A stretch of 64,000 nt of DNA, taken from positions 310,001 through 374,000 of the forward strand of contig NZ_JPOF01000003.1 in assembly GCF_000733755.1 (NCBI RefSeq). Direction: 5' to 3'. Below are positions 1 to 10,173 of the stretch, piece by piece; within the stretch, counting starts at the first letter, position 1; the number at the start of each line of letters is the position of its first letter. Source of the DNA: Lachnoclostridium phytofermentans. GTDB lineage: Bacteria; Bacillota; Clostridia; Lachnospirales; Lachnospiraceae. The position numbers were made by a program, and so were the translations under genes. The notes below the pieces were generated by a model. That model was not told the DNA's origin and made no database searches. It saw nothing but the letters and a program-made list of their open reading frames with translations.

Positions 1-10
1 TTATTGCGCC

Positions 11-3000
11 TTACCTTTGGTCTTCATATAGTCTTGGTGGCTGGAAAAGTCCGTAAGAAACAACATTATAATTGGAGCTATATTCTGCACCAGTCGTACG
101 GAAACAAGCATCGTTTGTTACAGCTCTTTTCCTCTCACTTAAGTGGAATGGGCCAAATAGGTTCCTTGGTGACCCCATCACTTCAATGACCAATTGATTC
201 ATTCCTGTTTTTAAAAATGTAGTAATGTCAAGATTTGATACAGCCTTCCATGGAACTTCTATCGCTTTATCGTTAACATAAACAGTGACACAAGTCCCAA
301 AATAATCTTCTAACTCTAAATAAATTCGTCTTGTTTTGTTTTCTACATAATCAAACGAATATTCATAACAGATTGACCCGGCATAATGTAGAAACCCTTG
401 AATCGTCCAATCACCGGTAACGATCTCTTTTGGCAGAGGAATTATCTTACGATCCCTGCTAACTCCAAACTCACCACACAGATAGCAATCTTCCAACTCC
501 ATATCATTCCTATAGTTACAAGAAAGCTGCAGACAATTCTCACCCTCACACAAACCAATTAATTCTACTTTTTTGATACTTCGATCAAGTAGGTAATCCT
601 TAGGTTCCTTTTTTACAAGCTTACCATTGCAATAGATTGTAAAGTATTCCGGATGTTCTATCGCAAGAGAAAGAGAACCTGTCGGTAGCTCGTTTATATC
701 AAAATAAAACTTAAGCTCCAATGGCTTTCCATCCTCTGGATGCGCTTTTGTAATCCATTGATAACGCTGCTCTAATCCGTTTAGATGAATTGGGCGCATA
801 CCTAACTGATCACGTACTTCTTTTTGAGCTTCCCAAACTTCCATCTCCTCTGACCAACCCTCTTGCCCTATTCGATATTGACATCGATCTAAAGTGAAGG
901 TGTTTTCCATTGTATTTCGGATTGTTGTCTTTACCGGGAAGTCATAAAGTATTTTCTTTGTAGCTGGCAGCTTGCTGCCTATATAACATGATGTTGTTGC
1001 TTTCGCTGTATCCCCAGCTACATCCTTATTTAAAATGCGATATAGCTTTGAATCTGCCCCACCTAGTGTTGCCTGAAAACATAGTTTGCCATGACTCATA
1101 CTAGATACTACAGGAAATACTTCTCCAGTCAGAGCATTCCATTCCTCAACAACTCCCAAACGGTATAGCTCAATTTTAACATCATAGCCTCTTGTTCTAT
1201 CATTATTCACTAGAAATAATGTCTCATCTTCCCCAGTGGTTCTTTGCAAAGCCAAACAACGAGTCTCTTCGTTACCAAAGGAATCTTTTACACTGATAGT
1301 TCTGATATTGCTTGCTTCTAAGATGCGCAACAAATCATTCGCATCTTCCGCAATGATACAGCCTTGGTTTTGAAAAAGCGCGGATACTTCTGGGTTCTCC
1401 TCTCCTTCTAACATTGTAGCAAAAGGCTTCATAACAATCAGTCTTCCACCAGCGTCTAAAAATTCCTTTAACAGTTGATAGGTAGAGAGTAGCATGGTAT
1501 CAATTGGTGGTATTATTAAGGTACCATACGTTACTTTACCAACTCTTACTTGGTTTCCTTCAACCGTTGCATATTTTGACATAATAATCTCATCTCCAAG
1601 ATCCATATCAAAATGATGGAAGCAAAGGTCTTTAATAAGTTCATTGTATGCATATCCTATTTCATCTACTTTAGGAACATCTCTTTCATAACGTCGTATC
1701 GGATTACCATAGGGACTAGTCCCAAGCATACTCCATGCTGTACTAGAAGGATGTAATAAAAGAATCTGCTGTTTTGGAACTCCCTCTTCTAATACAGAAC
1801 CAAGCCTTGCAAAATAATCCTCTACAACATGATTTTTCTTCCACCAGGAGGTATTATAATTAAAGCATGGCGGATAATCTCTTTTCCTGCAGCCCTCAAT
1901 TGTATAAAGCGCCAGATGCTGACATCTTAGATTAACACCAAGAGCATACTGCCAGTCACCAACATATCGCTGCCCCTCGAAGGTAAATTCCCACCCAGTG
2001 CAACCATAGGTTTCAGATAGTACATGCTTTCGTCCCAATTGATGGGCTACGCTGGAACATTGCTTCACGGTCATAAACTCTTCTGTTCTCTCTTGTAGCA
2101 TATCAATTCCGGGAATGTGCTCATACTCATAAAGCGGCATAATTGCTCCACTCACTCTGGTTGCCAACCCAAGCTTGTCCTCTTGTAAAAAATGTCCTGT
2201 CAAAGAAAGTCCATGATTCTCACACCACTCTCCAAGTACTTTTGCATAGGATTCACTATACCGAATGGTTATGGTATGCCAATAATCATGTCTGATTTTT
2301 CTACTCTTTTCTCCATTAAAATAAAGATATGGTATCAAGTCCAGCGGGTCGTAACCTCGATTTTCTTCAAAATATGTAATAAATTCATAGGTCCACGGGA
2401 TCCATCCACGATTTGCTGGAAATTTCGTGTGGGTATCTGCCAGACCAGGCTCATCCGTAAATATCCCTGGTATTGTTTTTCCGAATTCTTCACCACATAA
2501 ATTGTAATACTGATCGTGTGTCAAGGAAATAAATCGTCTTACTGTTTCTGGATTCAGATTATCAGGAGGTGCTTCATTATTAAACCACTCACTCGGTTTA
2601 GAAACCTCCAGTCGAGCAATTAAGCACACCTCACCTTCCTCTAATGTATTATGGGTAATAACTTTTAAATTAGTTGACTCTCGCTCTTTCTCTATTCTTC
2701 TAAGCGAAAAAATGTCATGCTCTTTTACTTTAGCTGCATAGACTGCAAGAAGTTCTTTCTCCTTCCAATAGTCTTCACAAAAATTTTCGCATACTTCAAG
2801 CGTTAACCCTTTACAACGATATTCATCTCCTCCTGCGGTAACTTTCCCTCCCGCAGTACCAGACGGCCATCGGTCTTCATCATAAAGCCAGGCATACATT
2901 CCTAGTTTTTTTGCCTCATCAATGGCTGTTACGATACATTGGTTCCACTTCTGTCCCATGTACTCTGTTTCAAGGCCTTCTCTAGAATGCATGAAAAATC

Positions 3001-3151
3001 CACCGATTCCTTGTTCCTGCATCTGTCTTATCTGTCTTCTGATTTCTTCCGTATCAAGTTCTCCATTCCATGCCCAAAAAGGAAAAGAACGAGAAAATGT
3101 TGGTGGATTTATGAATTTATCTTTTATCTTTCTCCTTGTATTTGATTCCAT
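11..3151 (-). CDS. GH106-like family glycoside hydrolase
   Basis: A 1046-residue protein without a signal peptide, so probably cytoplasmic. The N-terminus (about 16-100) carries the signature of the GH106 / alpha-L-rhamnosidase-like family: NPP, PFWAWNGEL, EEIRRQ, GIGGFFMHSREGL and WLYDEDRWPSG. A TIM-barrel-like region follows, and the last 300 residues look like beta-sandwich sugar-binding modules of the GH2 type. It is the last gene of the operon that starts near 11.7 kb, 43 bp after the sialidase-like gene. The role is probably removal of a terminal deoxy sugar such as rhamnose from an imported oligosaccharide. Family membership is fairly secure from recalled motifs; the exact sugar is not shown by the sequence. 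Confidence 0.7.
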   Translation of the reverse strand: MESNTRRKIKDKFINPPTFSRSFPFWAWNGELDTEEIRRQIRQMQEQGIGGFFMHSREGLETEYMGQKWNQCIVTAIDEAKKLGMYAWLYDEDRWPSGTAGGKVTAGGDEYRCKGLTLEVCENFCEDYWKEKELLAVYAAKVKEHDIFSLRRIEKERESTNLKVITHNTLEEGEVCLIARLEVSKPSEWFNNEAPPDNLNPETVRRFISLTHDQYYNLCGEEFGKTIPGIFTDEPGLADTHTKFPANRGWIPWTYEFITYFEENRGYDPLDLIPYLYFNGEKSRKIRHDYWHTITIRYSESYAKVLGEWCENHGLSLTGHFLQEDKLGLATRVSGAIMPLYEYEHIPGIDMLQERTEEFMTVKQCSSVAHQLGRKHVLSETYGCTGWEFTFEGQRYVGDWQYALGVNLRCQHLALYTIEGCRKRDYPPCFNYNTSWWKKNHVVEDYFARLGSVLEEGVPKQQILLLHPSSTAWSMLGTSPYGNPIRRYERDVPKVDEIGYAYNELIKDLCFHHFDMDLGDEIIMSKYATVEGNQVRVGKVTYGTLIIPPIDTMLLSTYQLLKEFLDAGGRLIVMKPFATMLEGEENPEVSALFQNQGCIIAEDANDLLRILEASNIRTISVKDSFGNEETRCLALQRTTGEDETLFLVNNDRTRGYDVKIELYRLGVVEEWNALTGEVFPVVSSMSHGKLCFQATLGGADSKLYRILNKDVAGDTAKATTSCYIGSKLPATKKILYDFPVKTTIRNTMENTFTLDRCQYRIGQEGWSEEMEVWEAQKEVRDQLGMRPIHLNGLEQRYQWITKAHPEDGKPLELKFYFDINELPTGSLSLAIEHPEYFTIYCNGKLVKKEPKDYLLDRSIKKVELIGLCEGENCLQLSCNYRNDMELEDCYLCGEFGVSRDRKIIPLPKEIVTGDWTIQGFLHYAGSICYEYSFDYVENKTRRIYLELEDYFGTCVTVYVNDKAIEVPWKAVSNLDITTFLKTGMNQLVIEVMGSPRNLFGPFHLSERKRAVTNDACFRTTGAEYSSNYNVVSYGLFQPPRLYEDQR

Positions 3152-3194
3152 ATTAAGAGCCTCACTTTCCTGCTACTTGTCTGTAGCTTTCCTA

Positions 3195-4220
3195 TCACTC
3201 ATACTTAATTTTAACAAATACAATTCGTTCTCGTTTCCATGTGTATGTTATTAATATTTCATTGTTATCATTGCAGATTACTGCAGGGTATGCAAAACCA
3301 CCAGGGCCATCCTCAAGTGTTACAAGCTCTTTCCATGTCTCTCCATTGTCCTCGGAATAAGACGCAATCAGTGGGGTCCTTGGTCCTTTATAATAGTTTG
3401 GTAAGTTATCTGTAGGATTATAGATTAGCACCAGTACTTCTCCTGGAAGTTTTACAAGATCAATTCCGCTGTTATTGTTTGGTAATGAGGTTGCATAGGC
3501 AAGATTCCAAGTCCGTCCATTATCCGTAGAATCGCTTCGAAAGATTTTTGAGCTTGTGCTGCGAAGTAACATATGTACCTCACCCTTATCATCCTGCCAC
3601 AGGGTAGGTTGAATCACTCCTTTTCCAAAACAGCGATGTTTACTATAAGGATAATCTACCATTTGAATATTATAACCTGCCCTTCTTACAGGAACAATCT
3701 CACTTTGTTTCCAGGTAGTACCATCATCTTCTGAAATATCCACGAAGGCATCCCATGTTTCGCCCTCGAAAGACGCTGGTGCTAAAATATCTCCATTACT
3801 AAGACGTATCGGTTTATTTTTAACCGGACCTCTCCCTCCAGAGCAATCTCCTTCCACTAACTCTTTTGGCGTTGACCAAGTTTCACCATTATCACTTGAC
3901 GTAATCACCCACGTCTTCCATTCTGGTATCGTAACGCCAACTTTATAAAACAGCATAACCGTCCCGTCTTCCTTCTGAAATAATACTGGATTCCACATTG
4001 CTACTGTTCTAGTCTTTTCTATACATATCGGTCTATTAAAGCCTTTGCTAGTCCTTATACTAATCCAAATAGTAACGTCTGCACCCTTTTCCCAGGAGCC
4101 TCCAAACCAGGCTACAAGTATATTTCCATTGGCTAACTCTACTAACGTAGATGCATGCGCACTATCAAACTCTCTATCTTCTTCAAATATAAACTCCTTT
4201 GTAATATCAACAATCTTCAC
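3195..4220 (-). CDS. sialidase-like BNR-repeat glycosidase (predicted neuraminidase family)
   Basis: A 341-residue beta-propeller protein with four clear Asp-box (BNR) repeats: SSDNGETW, SEDDGTTW, STDNGRTW and SEDNGETW. The N-terminal block AHASTLVEL..GNILVAWFGGS is typical of the BNR_2 predicted-neuraminidase group (COG4692 type) rather than classical FRIP-containing GH33 sialidases. No signal peptide, so it should act on imported oligosaccharide. The start codon is GTG, preceded by CAGGAGG nine bases upstream, and it overlaps the end of the AraC gene by 14 bp, so the two are probably translationally coupled. The substrate may be an acidic ulosonic sugar or another terminal sugar; the name sialidase describes the fold only. 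Confidence 0.7.
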   Translation of the reverse strand: MKIVDITKEFIFEEDREFDSAHASTLVELANGNILVAWFGGSWEKGADVTIWISIRTSKGFNRPICIEKTRTVAMWNPVLFQKEDGTVMLFYKVGVTIPEWKTWVITSSDNGETWSTPKELVEGDCSGGRGPVKNKPIRLSNGDILAPASFEGETWDAFVDISEDDGTTWKQSEIVPVRRAGYNIQMVDYPYSKHRCFGKGVIQPTLWQDDKGEVHMLLRSTSSKIFRSDSTDNGRTWNLAYATSLPNNNSGIDLVKLPGEVLVLIYNPTDNLPNYYKGPRTPLIASYSEDNGETWKELVTLEDGPGGFAYPAVICNDNNEILITYTWKRERIVFVKIKYE

Positions 4221-6543
4221 TTTCTTTGTCCTCCTGTGTGGTGGTAATTATGCGATACTCATTTGGAGAAACACCTTCTAGCTTACGAAATATTCTAAAA
4301 AATGTACTTCTGCTTTCTATCCCAACGGCAACTGCGATATCACCTATTTTCATATTCGTATGAATAAGTAACTGCTTCGATTGCTGGATGCGAACTTTAT
4401 CAATAAAATCCGTTATGTTTTCTCCCGTTTTTATTTTATATATTTTAGAAATATATTTTGCTGTTAGTCCAAATTCGTCTGCAATAGAGTCGAGACTTAA
4501 ATTCAAAGCATAATTTTTCTCAACATATTGCTTGATTTTGTAAACTGTTCCGTATTCTTCTCGTTGCTCTTGACCATTTACAAGTTCTAATACATTGGTT
4601 AAGAACTCCATAATATTTTTTTTACTTATTATGATATCTTCTTCTCTATTTAAATTTTTTACTACTTCAATCATGGCATACATATTTTCCATTTCTGTGT
4701 ACTCAAGCTTGTTTTCTTCTAGACAACGTTGACCGACATAGTATACCTGCATAAAAAGTTCTTTCAAGTCTTGATATTCAATGTTTCGTTTTATATTCTC
4801 ATCCAACAGCTGGTTTAAAAGCTGTAATAGCTTTTCCTTATTACCTATGGTAATGCAGTTTACTATTTTCTTTTGGTCATAGAATGTAAAGGATATCTTA
4901 TTCTTCCGTGACAATTGCTGATAATCCTTTAATTCAAACGCATTATTTGGATTGCAGTTACGTAGTGCCACCATTGCATGGTTATAAGAATAGTTTAACT
5001 TATGAATGAAGCAAGGATAGCTATCCATACCAACTTGTACATGATAAAAATCGATATCCTCTTTAAATATAACTTCAAGTTCATTGATAGAATTCTTAAT
5101 CTCTTCCAAACTTCTATTCCCATCATAGTTCACTATACAGGTAAATAAGCCCTTCTGTATTTGAAATACATAACATAATTCTTTCTTATCCAATATGGTC
5201 TGTAAGATATCACTTAGTTTTTCGGTAATCCTATCCTGTTGTTCTGTAGAAAAACTTTCATAAAATTTTTCTGTGAAGTTAAATAGTATATTGGTACAGA
5301 TATAATTATCGTAAAGAAATCCATGATGCTCTCTTAAGATTTGCAATAGCTCCTCTTTCTTTACTATATCGATTCCATTAATTAAAAGCTGCATCTGATG
5401 TTCCACATAGCTTTCACCATAATATTGGAGTTTACTATTGTAACTTCGGTTTTCCGCAACCATATTTTCGACGCTTTGCTGCAAATAGCTTACCTCATCA
5501 ACAATCGTATCTCCTGTTTCCTCTGAAATAGACGAAATCACTGTATTAATAGGTTTATATATTCGATAGGAGAAAAATACAGACAACAATATGCCGCTAC
5601 CGATAAGAGCAACTCCAAGCATTAATATATAATACAAATTCGAATACATCATACTATTTAATTCTATCACAGGTACTAACGCTACAAATTTAAGACTTGA
5701 ATACTCTGATTTTATGTGAAATACAGAATAATCTGCATTGTCAATTGTTAAGTTATTTCTCCCACTGTTCTGTGATAAACTGTTAATCAGTTTTTCTGTT
5801 CCTTCTGTTGAATAACTAACTTCTGAACTTTGTAACAATAATTGATCATCCTGTAGTATCAAAACATTAATACCATTTAATATCGTTGCACAATCCAATA
5901 TTTCTCTTATCTTTTCACTGCTAACATCCGCAATAAATACGACCTGTTTTCCCCTAATATTTTTTGCATAAACGATAGGTAACACTTCACCCATCGTGCC
6001 ATATGTATTACTATATACTTTAGAAGGTTGTAACAACCGAAATGAATTATTTTTAAATTCCCCTTTCCAATATTCCTCTGGATATAACTCATATTGAAAT
6101 AGTTCATTAAAATAAAAATCTTTCGAATAAACTCCTGCTCCAGAATAAACCTTATCTGATAACGAATAAAACGCATAATAGCGTTTCACAAAATCACTGA
6201 AAAGAGATTCATTTTGTGTTAAAACCTTACATACTCTGTACTGCTCTGCCTGTATCTCGGTTGTTTGTTCCTCTTCAATTCGGTAAAACTCAAGAACTGA
6301 CTCACTGTTAAAGAAAGACAACGCCATCTTTTGAACTGTCTCAATCCTAGTATCGATAGTATCTGAGATAAATGATAGGTTCTTCTCAACTTTACCATAT
6401 ATCTGTTCCTTCAATTCTCTACTGGAAATAACGTAATTTATGACTAAAAACACAAGCAATAATGATAATACACTAAGGCAATACATAAATAGACGACGTA
6501 AAAAGCTTCTTTGGTGTAAGTTTTGTAGAAATTTATATATCAT
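4207..6543 (-). CDS. membrane-bound AraC-family transcriptional regulator
   Basis: A 778-residue one-component regulator of a type common in carbohydrate loci of Paenibacillus and Lachnospiraceae. A first transmembrane helix lies at about 17-40, an extracytoplasmic cache-like sensor region at about 40-295, and a second helix at about 298-322. A long cytoplasmic linker follows, and an AraC HTH pair occupies the last 100 residues (SLDSIADEFGLTAKYIS and the IGDIAVAVGIESRSTFFRIFRK region, ending PNEYR). It sits inside the operon, downstream of the transporter genes, and most likely senses the imported glycan or its binding protein outside the cell and activates the promoter at 11.77 kb. Confidence 0.85.
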   Translation of the reverse strand: MIYKFLQNLHQRSFLRRLFMYCLSVLSLLLVFLVINYVISSRELKEQIYGKVEKNLSFISDTIDTRIETVQKMALSFFNSESVLEFYRIEEEQTTEIQAEQYRVCKVLTQNESLFSDFVKRYYAFYSLSDKVYSGAGVYSKDFYFNELFQYELYPEEYWKGEFKNNSFRLLQPSKVYSNTYGTMGEVLPIVYAKNIRGKQVVFIADVSSEKIREILDCATILNGINVLILQDDQLLLQSSEVSYSTEGTEKLINSLSQNSGRNNLTIDNADYSVFHIKSEYSSLKFVALVPVIELNSMMYSNLYYILMLGVALIGSGILLSVFFSYRIYKPINTVISSISEETGDTIVDEVSYLQQSVENMVAENRSYNSKLQYYGESYVEHQMQLLINGIDIVKKEELLQILREHHGFLYDNYICTNILFNFTEKFYESFSTEQQDRITEKLSDILQTILDKKELCYVFQIQKGLFTCIVNYDGNRSLEEIKNSINELEVIFKEDIDFYHVQVGMDSYPCFIHKLNYSYNHAMVALRNCNPNNAFELKDYQQLSRKNKISFTFYDQKKIVNCITIGNKEKLLQLLNQLLDENIKRNIEYQDLKELFMQVYYVGQRCLEENKLEYTEMENMYAMIEVVKNLNREEDIIISKKNIMEFLTNVLELVNGQEQREEYGTVYKIKQYVEKNYALNLSLDSIADEFGLTAKYISKIYKIKTGENITDFIDKVRIQQSKQLLIHTNMKIGDIAVAVGIESRSTFFRIFRKLEGVSPNEYRIITTTQEDKESEDC

Positions 6544-6567
6544 TTGTAAACACCTCCATAAAGAGCT

Positions 6568-6608
6568 AGACTCTCCCTTTTTCTCTATTTTAGCAAAAGA
6601 GAGAGCCT
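6568..6608 (-). terminator. intercistronic hairpin between binding-protein and AraC genes
   Basis: The arms AGACTCTCCCTTTT and AAAAGAGAGAGCCT pair over 14 positions with two mismatches around a 13-nt loop. The U-tract on the minus strand is weak, so this may attenuate or stabilise the upstream binding-protein mRNA, which is usually needed in excess, rather than end the operon. Confidence 0.45.
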
Positions 6609-6636
6609 ATTTCACTACTTTTTACGTTGTAAATTA

Positions 6637-8295
6637 TTATCTGTTCTGTGCATTATTATAGATCTCTTCTAACTCTCTTGCACCAAGTTTATTTGCTCTT
6701 TCGATTACGGAATCCCAATTGTCAATTGGTTCAACACCCATGATATATTTGTTGTATTCTTGTTCTAGCATAGTGTTTAGTTCAATTAAGATATCAGCTG
6801 CACGTTCTGCCTCATCTGTAGTCATGGATGGATCGATATGTGGTGGTTTATATGCATTATCTGTCTGTACGATATTCCAATATTCATCCATATCATTTGT
6901 CCAGTCACCAACCATTTTTTGGATTTCCATCGTTGTTTTTATATTACATGCATATAAGCTAAAGTTTAACTTAGTAACACCTAGATCAGCAAATACAGCA
7001 TAATAGGTGGATGGATTTGCTCCTTTAAATTGCATTACATAATCTTTAATATATTCTGGTTCCCCTTTCTCATTATAAGTAAAGCTGTATCCCTCTTTAC
7101 CATAATTCGATATATCAGAACCTTCATCTGAGTACATCCAATCAATGAATTTCACAAGTGTATCAATATTGTCAGAACCCGCATTTAGTGCATAGAATCT
7201 GTCTGGTAATGCAGTCTCATAAGAAATAGCTCTGCTTTGTCCAAATGAATTTTTTGGAATAGGTATTAGCTGAAGTGTAGCACTCTCATCTCCTGCAATC
7301 TCTCTTAACGTTGGGTTATAGTTCATACCAAATCCACTATTATCAATGTATAAAAATGACTTTCCACTGGTCATCTTTGACTCTAATTGTTCTCCTGTAG
7401 TAGTTGCAAAGTCAGGATCTAGTACTCCTGCTTCATAAGCTTTATTTAAGAAGGAAAGCACAGCTTTAAACTCTTTTGTAGCAGGTCCATATACATAGGA
7501 GCCTCCATCCACATCATAATCATAATATAATCCAGTATTACCATATCCAGAACCAAGCATGTAGGAAGTTGTTTTTAATAATTGAATGGTTCCCTTTCTT
7601 CCTGTCCAAGGTATAGAATCCGGATATAACTCTTTTAATTGAACTAAAACATCCAATAATTCATCAAAAGTTTGTGGTATATCTATATTGTGTTTTTCCA
7701 AAAGATCAGTACGGATAACCGGTCCAAAGCCATTTGCAATCTCTCCTCTTTGTATTACAGGAAAAGCATATAGTTCACCATCAATTAGATAATTCTCCAT
7801 CTCTGGATACTCTTTCCAAAACTTATAGAAGTTTGGCATTGTCTCCTCATTTACATATTGCATTAAAGGTTGGAATACTCCAGTAGAACCATACTGCACC
7901 AAATCATTTCTTCTCACATAAACAAAGTCTGGAAAATTATTCGTTGCTAATAAAACACTTTTCTTTTCTTCGTAATTACTTGTTGGAACGACTTGATAAT
8001 CAAGCTTTATATTTGTCTTATCAAAGATTTCTTGTTGTGCAGGAGCAAAGTTCTTAATTGGCTGATTTGTATTATCAGACAATAATACACTTACCGTTAT
8101 TTCCTTATCTGAAAGCTTTGTTGAAGTTTCATTTGAATTACTTGTGTCACCTGCACTCTGTGTTGGCTGATTTGACGAACCATTATTTGCATCCTCGTTC
8201 TTAGTATCCTCTGACTTCTTGCACCCCGTTACGCTTAAAACCATTACTACTGATAAAATTAAGCATAATACTTTTCTTAACATTCTTTTTCCCAT
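6637..8295 (-). CDS. ABC transporter extracellular solute-binding lipoprotein (LipO-like)
   Basis: A 552-residue lipoprotein: a basic N-terminus, a hydrophobic stretch and the lipobox LSVTGC with the acylated Cys at position 25, then a Ser/Thr/Asn-rich linker. The mature part has the size and character of the large CUT1 binding proteins that work with LplB/YtcP-type permeases for complex oligosaccharides. It is followed, after a hairpin, by the AraC regulator and preceded by two permease genes. No ATPase gene is present in the cluster, so a shared MsmK/UgpC-type ATPase elsewhere in the genome is expected. The ligand is not evident. Confidence 0.85.
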   Translation of the reverse strand: MGKRMLRKVLCLILSVVMVLSVTGCKKSEDTKNEDANNGSSNQPTQSAGDTSNSNETSTKLSDKEITVSVLLSDNTNQPIKNFAPAQQEIFDKTNIKLDYQVVPTSNYEEKKSVLLATNNFPDFVYVRRNDLVQYGSTGVFQPLMQYVNEETMPNFYKFWKEYPEMENYLIDGELYAFPVIQRGEIANGFGPVIRTDLLEKHNIDIPQTFDELLDVLVQLKELYPDSIPWTGRKGTIQLLKTTSYMLGSGYGNTGLYYDYDVDGGSYVYGPATKEFKAVLSFLNKAYEAGVLDPDFATTTGEQLESKMTSGKSFLYIDNSGFGMNYNPTLREIAGDESATLQLIPIPKNSFGQSRAISYETALPDRFYALNAGSDNIDTLVKFIDWMYSDEGSDISNYGKEGYSFTYNEKGEPEYIKDYVMQFKGANPSTYYAVFADLGVTKLNFSLYACNIKTTMEIQKMVGDWTNDMDEYWNIVQTDNAYKPPHIDPSMTTDEAERAADILIELNTMLEQEYNKYIMGVEPIDNWDSVIERANKLGARELEEIYNNAQNR

Positions 8296-8317
8296 AAAAT
8301 CCTCTCCTTTGTTTTAT

Positions 8318-9205
8318 TTATCCTTTTACAGCACCTACCATAACGCCTTTTGTAAAATACTTCTGTAATAATGGGTAGATCAGTAATATTGGTACTACTG
8401 CTACTATTATAACAGCATATTTGTAGTTGGTTGCTACAATATTCAGTGCACTGGAAATATCACTTCCCTGATCCGTCATTTCACCTTGTACAACAATATC
8501 ACGTAAGATAATCTGTAATGGATACTTTCTGGAATCGTTAAGATACAGCATTGCTGGGAAATAGCTATTCCAATGTTGCACTGCATAAAAAAGCGTCATA
8601 GTCGCCATAATTGGTTTTGATAGTGGAAGTACAATTTTAGTTAAAATATGAATATCATTTGCTCCATCGAGGTAAGCAGACTCTGTTAGTGATGTAGGAA
8701 TCGCCTGGAATGAGGTTCTCATTACAATCATATTGTAGGTACTAATTGCAGATGGTAATACAATTGCCCATATTGTATTAATCAATCCCAAATTCATAAT
8801 TACTAAGTATAGTGGTATCATTCCACCATTAATAAACATTGTAACTGTAACAAATATCGTAAATACCTTTCTTCCATAAAAATCTGGTCTCGATAGAGGA
8901 TAAGCACACATTGCTGTACATAATAGATTAATTAGAGTACCTAATCCGGTATAGATAATCGTATTTTTATAGGAAGTCCAGATTCGTTCTGTATTAAGAA
9001 CTATCTCATAAGCCTTAAATGTGATTCCTTTCGGTAATAAGGTAATATCACCTTTATTAATATGACTCGCTGAACTGATCGAGACAATAAAAATATAATA
9101 CATCGGATAAAACATAATGATCGCAACGATTGCTAAAATAATGTAGTTAAAGATGTTAAAGCAACGGCTGCCCTTACTGTATATTTGTTTTTTCGTATTT
9201 TTCAT
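8318..9205 (-). CDS. carbohydrate ABC transporter permease (LplC/YtcP type)
   Basis: 295 residues with about six membrane helices. The inner-membrane EAA-like loop (SAYLDGANDIHILTKIVLPLSKP) is clear and contacts the ATPase. The C-terminal ending KYFTKGVMVGAVKG is characteristic of the CUT1 LplC/MalG-side permeases. The gene lies 22 bp upstream of the binding-protein gene and 12 bp downstream of the partner permease. The two permeases presumably form the heterodimeric channel for the oligosaccharide bound by the 6637-8295 lipoprotein. Confidence 0.88.
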   Translation of the reverse strand: MKNTKKQIYSKGSRCFNIFNYIILAIVAIIMFYPMYYIFIVSISSASHINKGDITLLPKGITFKAYEIVLNTERIWTSYKNTIIYTGLGTLINLLCTAMCAYPLSRPDFYGRKVFTIFVTVTMFINGGMIPLYLVIMNLGLINTIWAIVLPSAISTYNMIVMRTSFQAIPTSLTESAYLDGANDIHILTKIVLPLSKPIMATMTLFYAVQHWNSYFPAMLYLNDSRKYPLQIILRDIVVQGEMTDQGSDISSALNIVATNYKYAVIIVAVVPILLIYPLLQKYFTKGVMVGAVKG

Positions 9206-9217
9206 GCCGTCACCCCT

Positions 9218-10159
9218 CTACCACATACTAGTCTCGCTGACCTTTTTAGAAATCTTATTCGCGGATATTAAAAGTATCAAGCCTATGATTGACTGAAACA
9301 AACCAACTGCAGTTGCATAACTTAAGTCATTGTTTATGATTCCTCGACGATATACATAAGTCGATATAACATCTGCTGTTTCATAGGTAGATCCGTTATA
9401 TAGCAACAATATCTTTTCATATCCTAAGTTCATAAGTTTACCAATCTGCATGATTAACATAACAGATACGGTAGGTGCGATACTCGGCAACATGACATGA
9501 CGAATTCTCTTTAATCGTCCTGCACCATCAATCATTGCAGCCTCAACAACCTCTTGATCTACTGCTGTCAATGCAGAAAGATAGATAATAGAATTCCAGC
9601 CTGCTGATTGCCAAATTCCAGTCGTTGTAAAAATAGTTCTAAAATACTCTGGAAACATTAAAAATTGAACTGAGTCGTGACCAAAGTAATTAAGAATTTT
9701 ATTTATCAATCCATCCGATGCTAAGAAGTTTGTTACCATACCGCAAACAACTACGCTTGATATAAAATGAGGTAAATAACTGACACTTTGCACAACTCTT
9801 TTAAAAACACCATTTTTTAATTCATTTAACAGTAGTGCTAAAATAATTGGAATTGGAAATCCCCATAGCAAACCGTATATATTCAGCAATAAAGTATTTC
9901 TTACCAGCTTCCAAAAATAACTATCTGTCAGAAACTTTTCAAAGTGCTTAAATCCAACCCATTCACTACCACTAAAGCCTTTTACAATGTTATAGTCCTG
10001 AAAAGATACGATGACACCATACATTGGTAAATAGTGAAACAATATAAAATAAATAAAAGGAATTACAAAGATAATATAAAGATACATACTTTTTTTTATC
10101 ATTTTCAGTCTAGAACTTTTGACTCTTGTTGGAATCGCGTTATTTTTATTTCTCTTCAT
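9218..10159 (-). CDS. carbohydrate ABC transporter permease (LplB type)
   Basis: About 313 residues with six predicted membrane helices, the EAA loop AAMIDGAGRLKRIRHVMLPS, and motifs usual for LplB/YteP-like permeases (FHYLPMYGVIVSFQDYN, PIILALLLNE). I place the start at the ATG at 10159 because GAGGCGGTGAAAG precedes it. A longer reading from 10177 (six more residues) would overlap the stop of the upstream glycosidase as ATGA and has only a weak ribosome site. It pairs with the 8318-9205 permease. Confidence 0.87.
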   Translation of the reverse strand: MKRNKNNAIPTRVKSSRLKMIKKSMYLYIIFVIPFIYFILFHYLPMYGVIVSFQDYNIVKGFSGSEWVGFKHFEKFLTDSYFWKLVRNTLLLNIYGLLWGFPIPIILALLLNELKNGVFKRVVQSVSYLPHFISSVVVCGMVTNFLASDGLINKILNYFGHDSVQFLMFPEYFRTIFTTTGIWQSAGWNSIIYLSALTAVDQEVVEAAMIDGAGRLKRIRHVMLPSIAPTVSVMLIMQIGKLMNLGYEKILLLYNGSTYETADVISTYVYRRGIINNDLSYATAVGLFQSIIGLILLISANKISKKVSETSMW

Positions 10160-10173
10160 TCTTTCACCGCCTC

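Noticed and set aside
6568-6608. Strong operon-ending terminator between binding protein and AraC genes
   Set aside because: The stem is fair but the U-tract is poor and the downstream genes have no obvious promoter of their own, so it is more likely a partial attenuator.
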